A stretch of DNA of 64,000 nt from Poindextera sp035604135 (GTDB taxonomy: Bacteria > Pseudomonadota > Alphaproteobacteria > Caulobacterales > Caulobacteraceae). The stretch is from positions 1 to 64,000 of the forward strand of contig DATNJB010000077.1 of assembly GCA_035604135.1 (NCBI GenBank), read 5' to 3'. The notes under the pieces were generated by a model. It made no database searches. It was not told the DNA's origin and saw only the letters and a program-made list of their open reading frames with translations. This document shows, in pieces, positions 1 to 7,477 of the stretch; positions within the stretch are counted from its first letter, which is position 1, and every line of letters starts with the position of its first letter. Both the position numbers and the translations under genes were made by a program.

Positions 1-2
1 CC

Positions 3-182
3 GCCACAGGCGGGGCGCGGCGCCTCTTCCTCGAGGTCGCCGCCGACAACACCGCCGCGCTCGCCCTCTACCGCCGAGGCGGCTTCGCGCCGGTGGGCGC
101 ACGGGCCGCCTACTATCGGCGTGTGGACGGGGCGTCCGACGCGCTGGTCTTCGCCCGCGACCTTAACAGCTCGCCGGCATGA
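3..182 (+). CDS. rimI: Ribosomal-protein-alanine N-acetyltransferase, C-terminal part (cut by window start)
   Basis: An open frame enters from the left edge and ends at TGA 180-182, giving 59 residues. It contains the end of a GNAT fold: FLEVAADNTAALALYRRGGF at about residues 9-28, then a final strand. The phrase LEV..N..A..LY...GF is characteristic of RimI, which acetylates the N-terminus of ribosomal protein S18. The gene lies 37 bases before fur on the same strand, an arrangement common in alphaproteobacteria. The catalytic core lies outside the window, so another GNAT family member cannot be fully excluded. Confidence 0.75.
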   Translation, partial: ATGGARRLFLEVAADNTAALALYRRGGFAPVGARAAYYRRVDGASDALVFARDLNSSPA

Positions 183-219
183 GCCTATCCTTGGCGCCTC
201 GGAACACCAGGCGGCGCGC

Positions 220-636
220 GTGGACAGGATCGAAAAGCTCTGCATCGAAAAGGGCATGCGCATGACCGACCAGCGCCGCATCGTCGCCCGCGTCTTGTCG
301 CTCGCCCACGATCATCCGGACGTGGACGAGCTCTATCGCCGGGCGCACGAGCTCGACCCGCACATCTCGATCGCCACCGTCTACCGCACCGTCCGCCTGT
401 TCGAGGAAGCCGGCATCATCGCCCGCCACGACTTCCATGGCGGCCGCTCGCGCTACGAAGAGACGCCCGACACCCACCACGACCACCTGATCGACTTGAA
501 GACCGGCCGGGTGGTCGAGTTCGTCGACGAACAGATCGAGGCGCTGCAGGCGGCGATCGCCAAGCGGCTGGGCTACCGCTTGGTCGATCATCGGCTCGAG
601 CTCTACGGCGTGCCTGAGGAGGACGGCGAGGGTTGA
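220..636 (+). CDS. fur: Ferric uptake regulator family protein Fur
   Basis: A 138-residue Fur-family metalloregulator. The winged-helix DNA-binding part is about residues 10-80, with recognition helix IATVYRTVRLFEEAG at 51-65. The dimerisation and metal-binding part follows, with HHDH at 86-89 and further His/Glu ligands. There is no C-terminal CxxC pair, as in alphaproteobacterial Fur proteins. The start is taken as GTG 220 because VDRIEKLCIEKGMRMT matches the usual Fur N-terminus; ATG 255 or 261 are shorter alternatives, and the frame is open further upstream only by overlapping rimI. It is co-directional with rimI and miaB. It could be Fur or Mur by sequence; Fur is preferred from synteny. 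Confidence 0.9.
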   Translation: MDRIEKLCIEKGMRMTDQRRIVARVLSLAHDHPDVDELYRRAHELDPHISIATVYRTVRLFEEAGIIARHDFHGGRSRYEETPDTHHDHLIDLKTGRVVEFVDEQIEALQAAIAKRLGYRLVDHRLELYGVPEEDGEG

Positions 637-678
637 GCGCGCCTTGCACGGCGCACGAGCCGTCTCCATAACCGCCAG

Positions 679-2010
679 ATGGCCAGCGAAAAGCGCCTCT
701 ACATCAAGACCTACGGCTGTCAGATGAACGTCTATGACAGCGAGCGGATGGCCGACCTGTTGCGCCCGCTGGGCTATGTCGCGGCCGACGCACCGGAGGG
801 CGCCGATCTGGTCGTGCTCAACACCTGCCACATCCGCGAGAAGGCGACCGAGAAGGTCTATTCTGAGCTCGGCCAGCTCAAGCGGCTGAAGGCCGAGCGC
901 GCGCGCGCCGGAGCCACGATGACCATCGTCGTCGCCGGTTGCGTCGCGCAAGCCGAGGGCGCCGAAATCATGGCGCGTCAGCCGGCGGTGGATCTGGTGG
1001 TCGGACCCCAGGTCTATCATAAGCTGCCGGAGCTGATCGCCCGGGCCCACCGTTCGAGCGGCGAGCGGCTGGCGACGGATTTCGAAGCGAACGCCAAGTT
1101 CGACGCCCTTCCCGCCGAGCGGCTGAGCGGACTGAGCGCCTTCCTCACGGTGCAGGAGGGCTGCGACAAGTTCTGCAGCTTCTGCGTCGTGCCCTATACC
1201 CGGGGCGCCGAGTACTCGCGGCCGCCGCAAGCGATCGTCGCCGAGGCCGAGCGGCTGGCGGCGACCGGCGCGCGCGAGGTCACCCTGCTCGGACAGAACG
1301 TCAACGCCTACGCCGGCGGGCTCGCGCCCCTGATCCGGCGGCTTGCGCGCATACCGGGGCTCGATCGCATCCGCTACACGACCAGCCATCCCTCAGACAT
1401 GGACGACGACCTCGTCGCCGCCCACGGCGAGATCGAGGCCCTGATGCCTTACCTGCACCTGCCGGCGCAGGCGGGGTCGGACCGGGTGCTCAAGGCGATG
1501 AACCGCGGCTATTCGGCCGGCGACTACCTCAGGCTGGTGGAACGCATCCGCACCGCGCGGCCCGACATCGCGCTGTCCGGCGACTTCATCGTGGGGTTTC
1601 CCGGCGAGACGGCCGCCGACTTCGAGGCGACTCTCGCGCTCGTGCGCGAGGCCAACTACGCGAGCGCCTTTTCGTTCAAATACTCCCGCCGGCCCGGCAC
1701 GCCCGGCGCGGCCATGCCCCAGGTTGCCGAGGCGGAGAAGGACGAGCGGCTCCAGCGCCTGCAGGCCCTGCTCGCCGAACAACAGGGCGCCTTCAACGGC
1801 GCCTGCGTTGGCCGGACCCTCGGCGTGCTGTTCGAAAAGCCCGGCCGCCACCCGGGTCAGCTGGTCGGGCGCAGCCCCTATCTGCAGGCCGTGCACGCCG
1901 CGGCGCCGGGGGCGGCGCTTGGCGCGATCCTGCCGGTCGTGGTCGCGGCCGCCCAGACCAACAGCCTCAGCGGCGTGCTCGTGGGCGCGCCGGTTCCGGA
2001 GCCCGCTTGA
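679..2010 (+). CDS. miaB: tRNA-2-methylthio-N6-dimethylallyladenosine synthase MiaB
   Basis: A 443-residue radical-SAM methylthiotransferase that adds the 2-methylthio group to i6A37 in tRNAs. The N-terminal UPF0004 domain carries the three cysteines for the auxiliary 4Fe-4S cluster (C14 in YGCQMN, C50 in NTC, C88 in AGC). The radical-SAM motif CDKFCSFC gives C162, C166 and C169. A C-terminal TRAM-like segment follows from about residue 375. Length and motif order are typical of MiaB rather than MtaB or RimO. The next gene starts inside its stop codon, so the two are translationally coupled. Confidence 0.97.
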   Translation: MASEKRLYIKTYGCQMNVYDSERMADLLRPLGYVAADAPEGADLVVLNTCHIREKATEKVYSELGQLKRLKAERARAGATMTIVVAGCVAQAEGAEIMARQPAVDLVVGPQVYHKLPELIARAHRSSGERLATDFEANAKFDALPAERLSGLSAFLTVQEGCDKFCSFCVVPYTRGAEYSRPPQAIVAEAERLAATGAREVTLLGQNVNAYAGGLAPLIRRLARIPGLDRIRYTTSHPSDMDDDLVAAHGEIEALMPYLHLPAQAGSDRVLKAMNRGYSAGDYLRLVERIRTARPDIALSGDFIVGFPGETAADFEATLALVREANYASAFSFKYSRRPGTPGAAMPQVAEAEKDERLQRLQALLAEQQGAFNGACVGRTLGVLFEKPGRHPGQLVGRSPYLQAVHAAAPGAALGAILPVVVAAAQTNSLSGVLVGAPVPEPA

Positions 2011-2960
2011 GTCCCGAACCCCGCGAATTCGTTCCCCTCTCGGATGCAGGCCTGCGCGCCGTGTCCGGCCCCAACAGCCGCCACGCCGCGTTGATCGAGG
2101 ATGCCTTCCACGTACTGGTCGAGACGCCGGGCGGCGGCGTCTCGCTCGCCGGAGACGCCAGGGCGCGCGCCGCGGCCAAGCGGGCGGTGAGGTCGATCGC
2201 CGAACGGGCCGACCGCGGGGCCGAGGTCTCGGAGGCCGATGTGCGCGCCGCCGCTGCCGCGGCTCGCAGCGGCGCGGCGCCGGTCGGCGCGGGCGCCGTC
2301 GCGCTCGGGCGGCGTGGCGCGATCCAGCCGAAGACCGCCGCTCAGGCGCGCTACCTCGACCTGATGCAGCGGCACGACCTGGTTTTCGCCGCCGGCCCGG
2401 CCGGGACGGGCAAGACCTTCCTCGCCGTCGCGCACGGCGCCTCGCTCCTGCTCTCAGGGGCGGTCGACCGGCTGATCGTCGCCCGTCCGGCCGTTGAAGC
2501 CGGCGAGCGGCTGGGCTTCCTGCCGGGCGACATGACCGAGAAGGTCGACCCTTACATGGCGCCGGTCTGGGAGGCGCTCTCCGACATCCTGGGGGCCGAG
2601 CCGTTGCGGCGGCGTCGGGACAAGGGCGAGATCGAGGTCGCGCCGATCGCCTTCATGCGCGGGCGCACACTGAGCCACGCCTTCGTCATCGTCGACGAAG
2701 CGCAGAACGCCACGCGCCTGCAGATGAAGATGGTGCTGACCCGCCTGGGCGAGGGCGCGCGCATGGCCGTCACCGGCGATCCGAGCCAGGTCGATCTCGT
2801 CAATCGCGCCGACAGCGGGCTGACCCACGCGATCGGCCTGCTCGATGGCGTCGAAGGCGTCGCCGTCGCCCATTTCGCCGCCGCCGACGTAGTGCGTCAT
2901 CCCCTGGTGGAGCGGATCGTCCGCGCTTACGACGCGGAGACGCGAGGGCCTGGCGCATGA
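2007..2960 (+). CDS. phoH: PhoH-like ATPase (YbeZ type)
   Basis: A 317-residue PhoH/YbeZ NTPase. Walker A is GPAGTGKT at 130-137 and Walker B is FVIVDEAQNAT at about 225-235. The partner YbeY is encoded immediately downstream, and the two are known to be linked in rRNA maturation and ribosome quality control. The start is TTG 2007, preceded by GGAG with a 5-base gap and overlapping the miaB stop. ybeY in turn begins at 2957 inside this gene's end. No odd residues were seen. Confidence 0.93.
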   Translation: MSPEPREFVPLSDAGLRAVSGPNSRHAALIEDAFHVLVETPGGGVSLAGDARARAAAKRAVRSIAERADRGAEVSEADVRAAAAAARSGAAPVGAGAVALGRRGAIQPKTAAQARYLDLMQRHDLVFAAGPAGTGKTFLAVAHGASLLLSGAVDRLIVARPAVEAGERLGFLPGDMTEKVDPYMAPVWEALSDILGAEPLRRRRDKGEIEVAPIAFMRGRTLSHAFVIVDEAQNATRLQMKMVLTRLGEGARMAVTGDPSQVDLVNRADSGLTHAIGLLDGVEGVAVAHFAAADVVRHPLVERIVRAYDAETRGPGA

Positions 2961-3412
2961 TCGAGGCAGCGGTCGACGATCCGGCCTGGACAGCCGCGCT
3001 CCCCGGCGCGGTCGCGCTGGCCACGCGGGCGGCGGCCGCGGCGCTTGCGGATGCGTCGGGCGACGTCGCCATCCTCTTGACGGGCGACGAGGCGGTCCGA
3101 GCGCTGAACGCGCGCTTCCGCGGGCAGGACAAGGCGACCAACGTGCTGTCGTTCCCGGCCACGGCGGGGAGCGACAGCCTCGGCGACATCGCGCTGGCCT
3201 ATGGCGTCTGCGCGGCCGAGGCGCGGGCGCAAGCAAAACCGCTGGCCGATCACCTGCAGCACCTGGTCGTGCACGGAGCGCTGCACCTTCTCGGCCTCGA
3301 CCACGCGGACGAGGTCGGGGCCGATGCGATGGAGGCGCGGGAGCGGGCCATCCTCGCCGGCCTCAGCGTGCCCGACCCTTACGCCGCGCGGGCGGGCGCC
3401 ACCCATGTCTGA
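2957..3412 (+). CDS. ybeY: Endoribonuclease YbeY (16S rRNA maturation)
   Basis: A 151-residue metal-dependent RNase. The zinc-binding signature HGALHLLGLDH is at residues 106-116 (H-x3-H-x5-H), and the NVLSFP strand at about 62-67 is also diagnostic. It processes 16S rRNA 3' ends and takes part in late 70S quality control. Its start overlaps the end of phoH and its end overlaps the start of corC, so this is one tightly coupled operon. Confidence 0.95.
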   Translation: MIEAAVDDPAWTAALPGAVALATRAAAAALADASGDVAILLTGDEAVRALNARFRGQDKATNVLSFPATAGSDSLGDIALAYGVCAAEARAQAKPLADHLQHLVVHGALHLLGLDHADEVGADAMEARERAILAGLSVPDPYAARAGATHV

Positions 3413-4277
3413 CCCGCCGCCCGGCCGGCCGAGCCGCGGTCTGCGCGCCTTCTTCCGGCGCTGGCGCCGCAAACCGCCCGAGTCCGCCGCCGGCGTCCCG
3501 CCCGCTCACGACGGGCCGCTCGATCTCGTCGACCAGGCGCAAGCGTTCAAGAGCCTGATCGTGGGCGACGTGATGACGCCGCGGGCCGACATCGTCGCTG
3601 TCGAGATCAGCTGTCCTTTCAACGAACTGCTCGCCCGTTTCCTGGAGGCCGAGCACACGCGCATGCCGATCTATCGGGAGACGCTCGACGATCCGGTCGG
3701 CCAGGTGCACGTCAAGGACGTGTTCAAGATGTTGGTCGACGAACGGATCCGGCCCGCGCCCGACGAGCCGGTCCTGCGTCGGCTGCGGCGCGAGATCCTC
3801 TACGCGCCAGGCTCGATGCGCGCCGCCGACCTGTTGCTCAAGATGCAGGCCAGCCGCACCCACATGGCCCTGATTGTCGACGAGTTCGGAGGGACCGACG
3901 GCCTGGTCACGCTGGAGGATCTCATCGAGGCGGTCGTCGGCGAGATCGACGACGAGCACGACGAAGCCGTCTCCGCCAAGGTCGTCGTGCGCCCCGGTGG
4001 GCTGATCGACGCAGATGGCCGCGCGCCGCTCGAGGATCTCGAGCAGGCGCTGCAGCGCTCGCTCGTGCCGCCCGACCTCGACGAGGATATCGATACGGTG
4101 GGCGGCCTGGTCAGCGCGCTGGCTGGACGGGTGCCGCAGCGCGGCGAAGTGATCGCCCACCCGGAAGGATTCGACTTCGAGATCACCGACGCCGACCCGC
4201 GGCGGGTCAAGCGCCTGCGCGTGCGGCCGCACCCGCCGCCGCCCGAGCCCGAGGCACCGGCCGACGATGGCCGATGA
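3405..4277 (+). CDS. corC: CBS-domain CorC/HlyC family transporter-associated protein
   Basis: A 290-residue soluble protein. A basic N-terminal tail precedes the motif VGDVMTPRADIVAVE, then two CBS domains (about residues 55-175) and a C-terminal CorC_HlyC domain (about 195-280). Such proteins assist magnesium/cobalt homeostasis and were formerly called TlyC or hemolysin-like; there is no membrane DUF21 domain here. ATG 3405 is chosen because it overlaps the ybeY stop and gives the normal family length. The frame is open further upstream only as a shadow of ybeY. lnt starts inside its last codons. Confidence 0.9.
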   Translation: MSDPPPGRPSRGLRAFFRRWRRKPPESAAGVPPAHDGPLDLVDQAQAFKSLIVGDVMTPRADIVAVEISCPFNELLARFLEAEHTRMPIYRETLDDPVGQVHVKDVFKMLVDERIRPAPDEPVLRRLRREILYAPGSMRAADLLLKMQASRTHMALIVDEFGGTDGLVTLEDLIEAVVGEIDDEHDEAVSAKVVVRPGGLIDADGRAPLEDLEQALQRSLVPPDLDEDIDTVGGLVSALAGRVPQRGEVIAHPEGFDFEITDADPRRVKRLRVRPHPPPPEPEAPADDGR

Positions 4278-5907
4278 GTCCAAGCCCCCAAGCGCGCGGC
4301 GGCTGATCGCAGTCGGCATGTCGATCCTGGCCGGCCTCGGCCCTGCGTTCGCCTTTCCGCCGTTCGGCGCGCTGCCCGGCCTCGTCGGGTTCGCCCTGAT
4401 GCTGGCGCTGTTCGACCGCGCCGACGCCGCGCGTCCGCTGAGGAGCGCGTTCTGGCGCGGATGGCTGGCCGGGACCGCCTTCTTCGGCGTCTCGACCTGG
4501 TGGGTCTACCAGGCGTTCCAGGTCGATGCGGCGGACCAGGGCTGGATGGCGCCCATCGCGGTCGCGCTCCTGGCCAGCGGCCTCGGCCTCTTCTGGGGCG
4601 CGGCCGGCGCCGCCTATCGGGCGATCGCGCCGCGCGGGATCGCGCGCGTGCTGGTGTTCGCGGGCGTCGTCTCGGCGTCCGAGTGGCTGCGCGGGCACCT
4701 GCTGACGGGCTTTCCCTGGGACCTGCCGGGCGAGAGCTGGCCCGCGGGCTCGCCGATCTCGCAGGCCGCGGCGGTGGTCGGCGCCTATGGCCTGACCTGG
4801 ATCACGGTGGCTGCGGCCGCGACCCCGGCGCTTCTCATCGACGCGAGCGCGCGGCTGCGGGGCGGCCTGGCCTGCCTCGTCGCCGGGCTGGCCCTTGCCG
4901 GACTCTACATGGCGGGGGCCGGCCGCCTGGCGCATCCGCCGCCGCCGGATCCCAACGCGCCGCTCGTGCGCATCGTCCAGGCCGACCTGCCGGAGGTGGA
5001 CCACTACGACGCGGCGTCCTACGCCGCGACCGTTCACACGCTGCTCGGCCTGACCGCCCAGGCCTCGCCCGCCCGCCCGGATATCGTCGTCTGGCCCGAG
5101 CGCGCGATTCCCGGCGAGTTCGATTCCTACCTGCTGCCGGGAACCTGGACGCATGATGCGATCGCCGCGGCGCTGCAGCCCGGGCAGATCCTGATGACCG
5201 GCGGCTACCGCTCGGCCGTGGCCCCGACCGGGGCCTATGCACCCGATGGGCTCGTCTATTTCAACAGCCTGCTCGCGCTCCGGCGCGACCCGCAGGGGCT
5301 GGAGCCGCTCGCCCTCTACGACAAGTACCGGCTGGTGCCGTTCGGCGAGTATCTGCCGCTCGCCCGCTATCTCGCGCCGCTGCGTGTCGAGGAGCTGGTG
5401 CACATCGGCGACGGCTTCAGCCATGGTCCGCGGCCGCGCGCGATCGACCTGGAGGGCGCGCCGCCCGTCCAGCCGTTGATCTGCTACGAGGCGCTCTACC
5501 CAGGCTTCACCCGCGCCGGCGCGATCGCATCGGGCGTGCGCCCGGCGTGGATCGTCAACGTCTCGGACGACGCCTGGTTCGGCGGCACCTATGGACCGCT
5601 CCAGCACCTCAACCTCGCCAGCTACCGCGCGATCGAAGAGGGGCTGCCGATCATCCGCGCCACCCCGACCGGCGTTTCGGCGGTCGTCGACGCCTTTGGC
5701 CGCTCGCCGCGCCGCTTGCGGCTGCCGCAGGGCAAGGCGGGGGTGATCGACGCGCCGCTGCCGCCGGCGCTGCCCCCGACCCTGTTCGATCGCTGGGGCC
5801 ATGGCCCGTTCGCGCTCATGCTGCTCGCCTCGCTCCTCGCGGCTGTCCTCGCCTCGGACCACACGGCGCGCTGGCTGGCGACCGTTCGCGCGCGGCGCAG
5901 CCGCTAG
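4267..5907 (+). CDS. lnt: Apolipoprotein N-acyltransferase
   Basis: A 546-residue inner-membrane enzyme that adds the third acyl chain to lipoproteins. About six hydrophobic segments fill residues 12-215. A periplasmic nitrilase domain follows, in which the catalytic triad can be placed: E278 in WPERAIPG, K353 in YDKYRLVPFGEY and C406 in ICYEALYPGF. A last membrane helix lies near 515-530. The start overlaps corC. In many alphaproteobacteria a helix-turn-helix gene and metK come next; here trmB follows after only four bases. Confidence 0.96.
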   Translation: MADESKPPSARRLIAVGMSILAGLGPAFAFPPFGALPGLVGFALMLALFDRADAARPLRSAFWRGWLAGTAFFGVSTWWVYQAFQVDAADQGWMAPIAVALLASGLGLFWGAAGAAYRAIAPRGIARVLVFAGVVSASEWLRGHLLTGFPWDLPGESWPAGSPISQAAAVVGAYGLTWITVAAAATPALLIDASARLRGGLACLVAGLALAGLYMAGAGRLAHPPPPDPNAPLVRIVQADLPEVDHYDAASYAATVHTLLGLTAQASPARPDIVVWPERAIPGEFDSYLLPGTWTHDAIAAALQPGQILMTGGYRSAVAPTGAYAPDGLVYFNSLLALRRDPQGLEPLALYDKYRLVPFGEYLPLARYLAPLRVEELVHIGDGFSHGPRPRAIDLEGAPPVQPLICYEALYPGFTRAGAIASGVRPAWIVNVSDDAWFGGTYGPLQHLNLASYRAIEEGLPIIRATPTGVSAVVDAFGRSPRRLRLPQGKAGVIDAPLPPALPPTLFDRWGHGPFALMLLASLLAAVLASDHTARWLATVRARRSR

Positions 5908-5911
5908 CCGG

Positions 5912-6580
5912 ATGGACCCCCGCGCCCTTCGCACCTACGGCCGGGTCAAGGGCCGCGCCCTCAAGCCCGGCCAGGCGGCGCTGATGCAGACCTTGGCGCC
6001 GAAGCTCGCGATCCCCGCCGGCGCGGTCGACCCCCAGGCGCTCATGCCTGGGGCAGCCGCGGTCTGGCTCGAGATCGGCTTCGGCGGCGGCGAGCATCTC
6101 GCCGGCCAAGCGGCCAGCCGACCCGACGTCCTGCTGCTCGGCGTCGAGCCGTTCGTGAACGGCGTGGCGAGCCTGCTCCGCCATGTCGACCACCAGCGCC
6201 TCGCCAACGTGCGCATCCTCAAGGGCGACGCGCGCGACCTGGTCGGGCGGCTGCCCGCCGCCCGCCTCGAGCGCGTGTTCATCCTCTTCCCCGACCCTTG
6301 GCCCAAGACGCGGCATCGCAAGCGGCGCCTGATGCAGGCGGACTTCGTCGCCGCACTGGCGCGCGCGATGCGGTCGGGCGGGCGGCTGCGCTTCGCGACC
6401 GACTGGCGCGACTACGCCGCCGGGACGCTCGCGTGCATGTCGGCCAGCCCAGACTGGTCCTGGACCGCCGAGCGCGCCCTAGACTGGCGCCAGGCGCCCC
6501 AGGATCACCTGCCCACCCGCTACGAGCGGAAGGCGCTTGGCGACACGGCGCCTATCTTTCTGGAGTTCGTGCGCCGCTAG
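5912..6580 (+). CDS. trmB: tRNA (guanine-N7-)-methyltransferase
   Basis: A 222-residue SAM-dependent methyltransferase that makes m7G46 in tRNA. The motif EIGFGGGEHL at about 53-62 is the SAM-binding loop. FILFPDPWPKTRHRKRR at about 126-142 is the diagnostic TrmB signature. ATG 5912, four bases after the lnt stop, gives the family start MDPRALRTYGRVKGR. The gene ends in CTAG, where its TAG overlaps the TAG of the convergent gene at 6577. Confidence 0.95.
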   Translation: MDPRALRTYGRVKGRALKPGQAALMQTLAPKLAIPAGAVDPQALMPGAAAVWLEIGFGGGEHLAGQAASRPDVLLLGVEPFVNGVASLLRHVDHQRLANVRILKGDARDLVGRLPAARLERVFILFPDPWPKTRHRKRRLMQADFVAALARAMRSGGRLRFATDWRDYAAGTLACMSASPDWSWTAERALDWRQAPQDHLPTRYERKALGDTAPIFLEFVRR

Positions 6581-7182
6581 TCGGGTTTGCCCGTCTCCAC
6601 GTAGCGCTTCAGCCGCGCCACCTGCTCGCCCAGCACGCCGTCGACCGGCGCCGCCCACTGCGCCATGCCGCCCTTGGCGTAGCCGCCGAAGTCGTAGGTC
6701 AGATCAAGCGCCGTGCCGCCGTCCTTTGGCGCCAAGCGGATGGCCAAGTGACCGGCGCCGCCCGTTCCGGCCAGAGGCCCGAGGGCGCCCGCCAGCCGCA
6801 CCAGGCGGTTCGGCTGCAGCATGTCGACGACCATGTGGCGGGTCCCGCCGCCGTCCCGCAGGCGCTCGCAGAAGCAGCCGCCGACAGTGAGGTCGAGCGT
6901 GAGGTTCTTCGCATCGCCCGAATAGGTGTGCTGGCTCATCCACCACTGGCCGATCTGGCCGATCGCGGCGTAAACCCGCTCGGGCGGCGCGGCGATCTGC
7001 GCGGTCTCCTGCAGCTCGAAGCCGGAAGGCTGAGCGTCGACGACCGCGGCGGCGGCGGGCCTAGCGAGGCCAGCGCCGAGGAGTGCGATGAGCGCGGCCT
7101 GCATCGTTTGGCGGCACCGGTGGGCCTGCCGGTCTCGCGCGTTGCGAGCGCCCATCGGTCTTTCAGTCAGTCTAAGGATCAT
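6577..7182 (-). CDS. Exported SRPBCC-family protein (polyketide cyclase/START-like)
   Basis: A 201-residue protein when started at ATG 7182, which has GAGGAGA just upstream. An arginine-rich N-region is followed by a hydrophobic stretch MQAALIALLGAGLARPAAAA (about residues 27-46) that looks like a signal peptide. The mature part has the SRPBCC pattern: IAAPPERVYAAIGQIGQWWM, a central sheet and a long C-terminal helix ending EQVARLKRYVETGKPD. Ligand and role are unknown. An internal ATG at 7104 would give a normal-length signal peptide and is a serious alternative start. It overlaps trmB tail to tail by four bases. Confidence 0.75.
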   Translation of the reverse strand: MILRLTERPMGARNARDRQAHRCRQTMQAALIALLGAGLARPAAAAVVDAQPSGFELQETAQIAAPPERVYAAIGQIGQWWMSQHTYSGDAKNLTLDLTVGGCFCERLRDGGGTRHMVVDMLQPNRLVRLAGALGPLAGTGGAGHLAIRLAPKDGGTALDLTYDFGGYAKGGMAQWAAPVDGVLGEQVARLKRYVETGKPD

Positions 7183-7477
7183 CTTCTCCTCATTGTGCAA
7201 ACGAGCAAAGCCGTCACGACAGGGTCGGTCTGTTTCGGCAAACCCAAGCGCATGCGGGGTGTAGCGCCGTACATGACGAACGGGTGACACTGCGGGAAGG
7301 GTCGTTGACCGGCTCAGTGACATGAAAGTGCAGCGTTTGCTTCAGAAAACCTTCTCTTGAACTGCCCGCCGCCGCTCGCAATCAAGCCCGCACGTCCGGT
7401 GTGATCGCGGCGGCGCCGACCCGTCCCTTCGCTGAGGCTCGCCCGGGACGAGGATCGCGGAGCTAGGGGAATCAATC

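Noticed and set aside
4207..5934. Long open frame antisense to lnt (575 codons)
   Set aside because: It mirrors the coding bias of lnt, is Arg/Gly/Ala-rich low-complexity and matches no family. Such antisense frames are common at this GC content.
7183..7477. A Fur box or cobalamin riboswitch before the TonB receptor gene
   Set aside because: No convincing match was seen; only short direct repeats (GTGACA) that are too weak to call. Nothing else was recognised in this 295-base gap.
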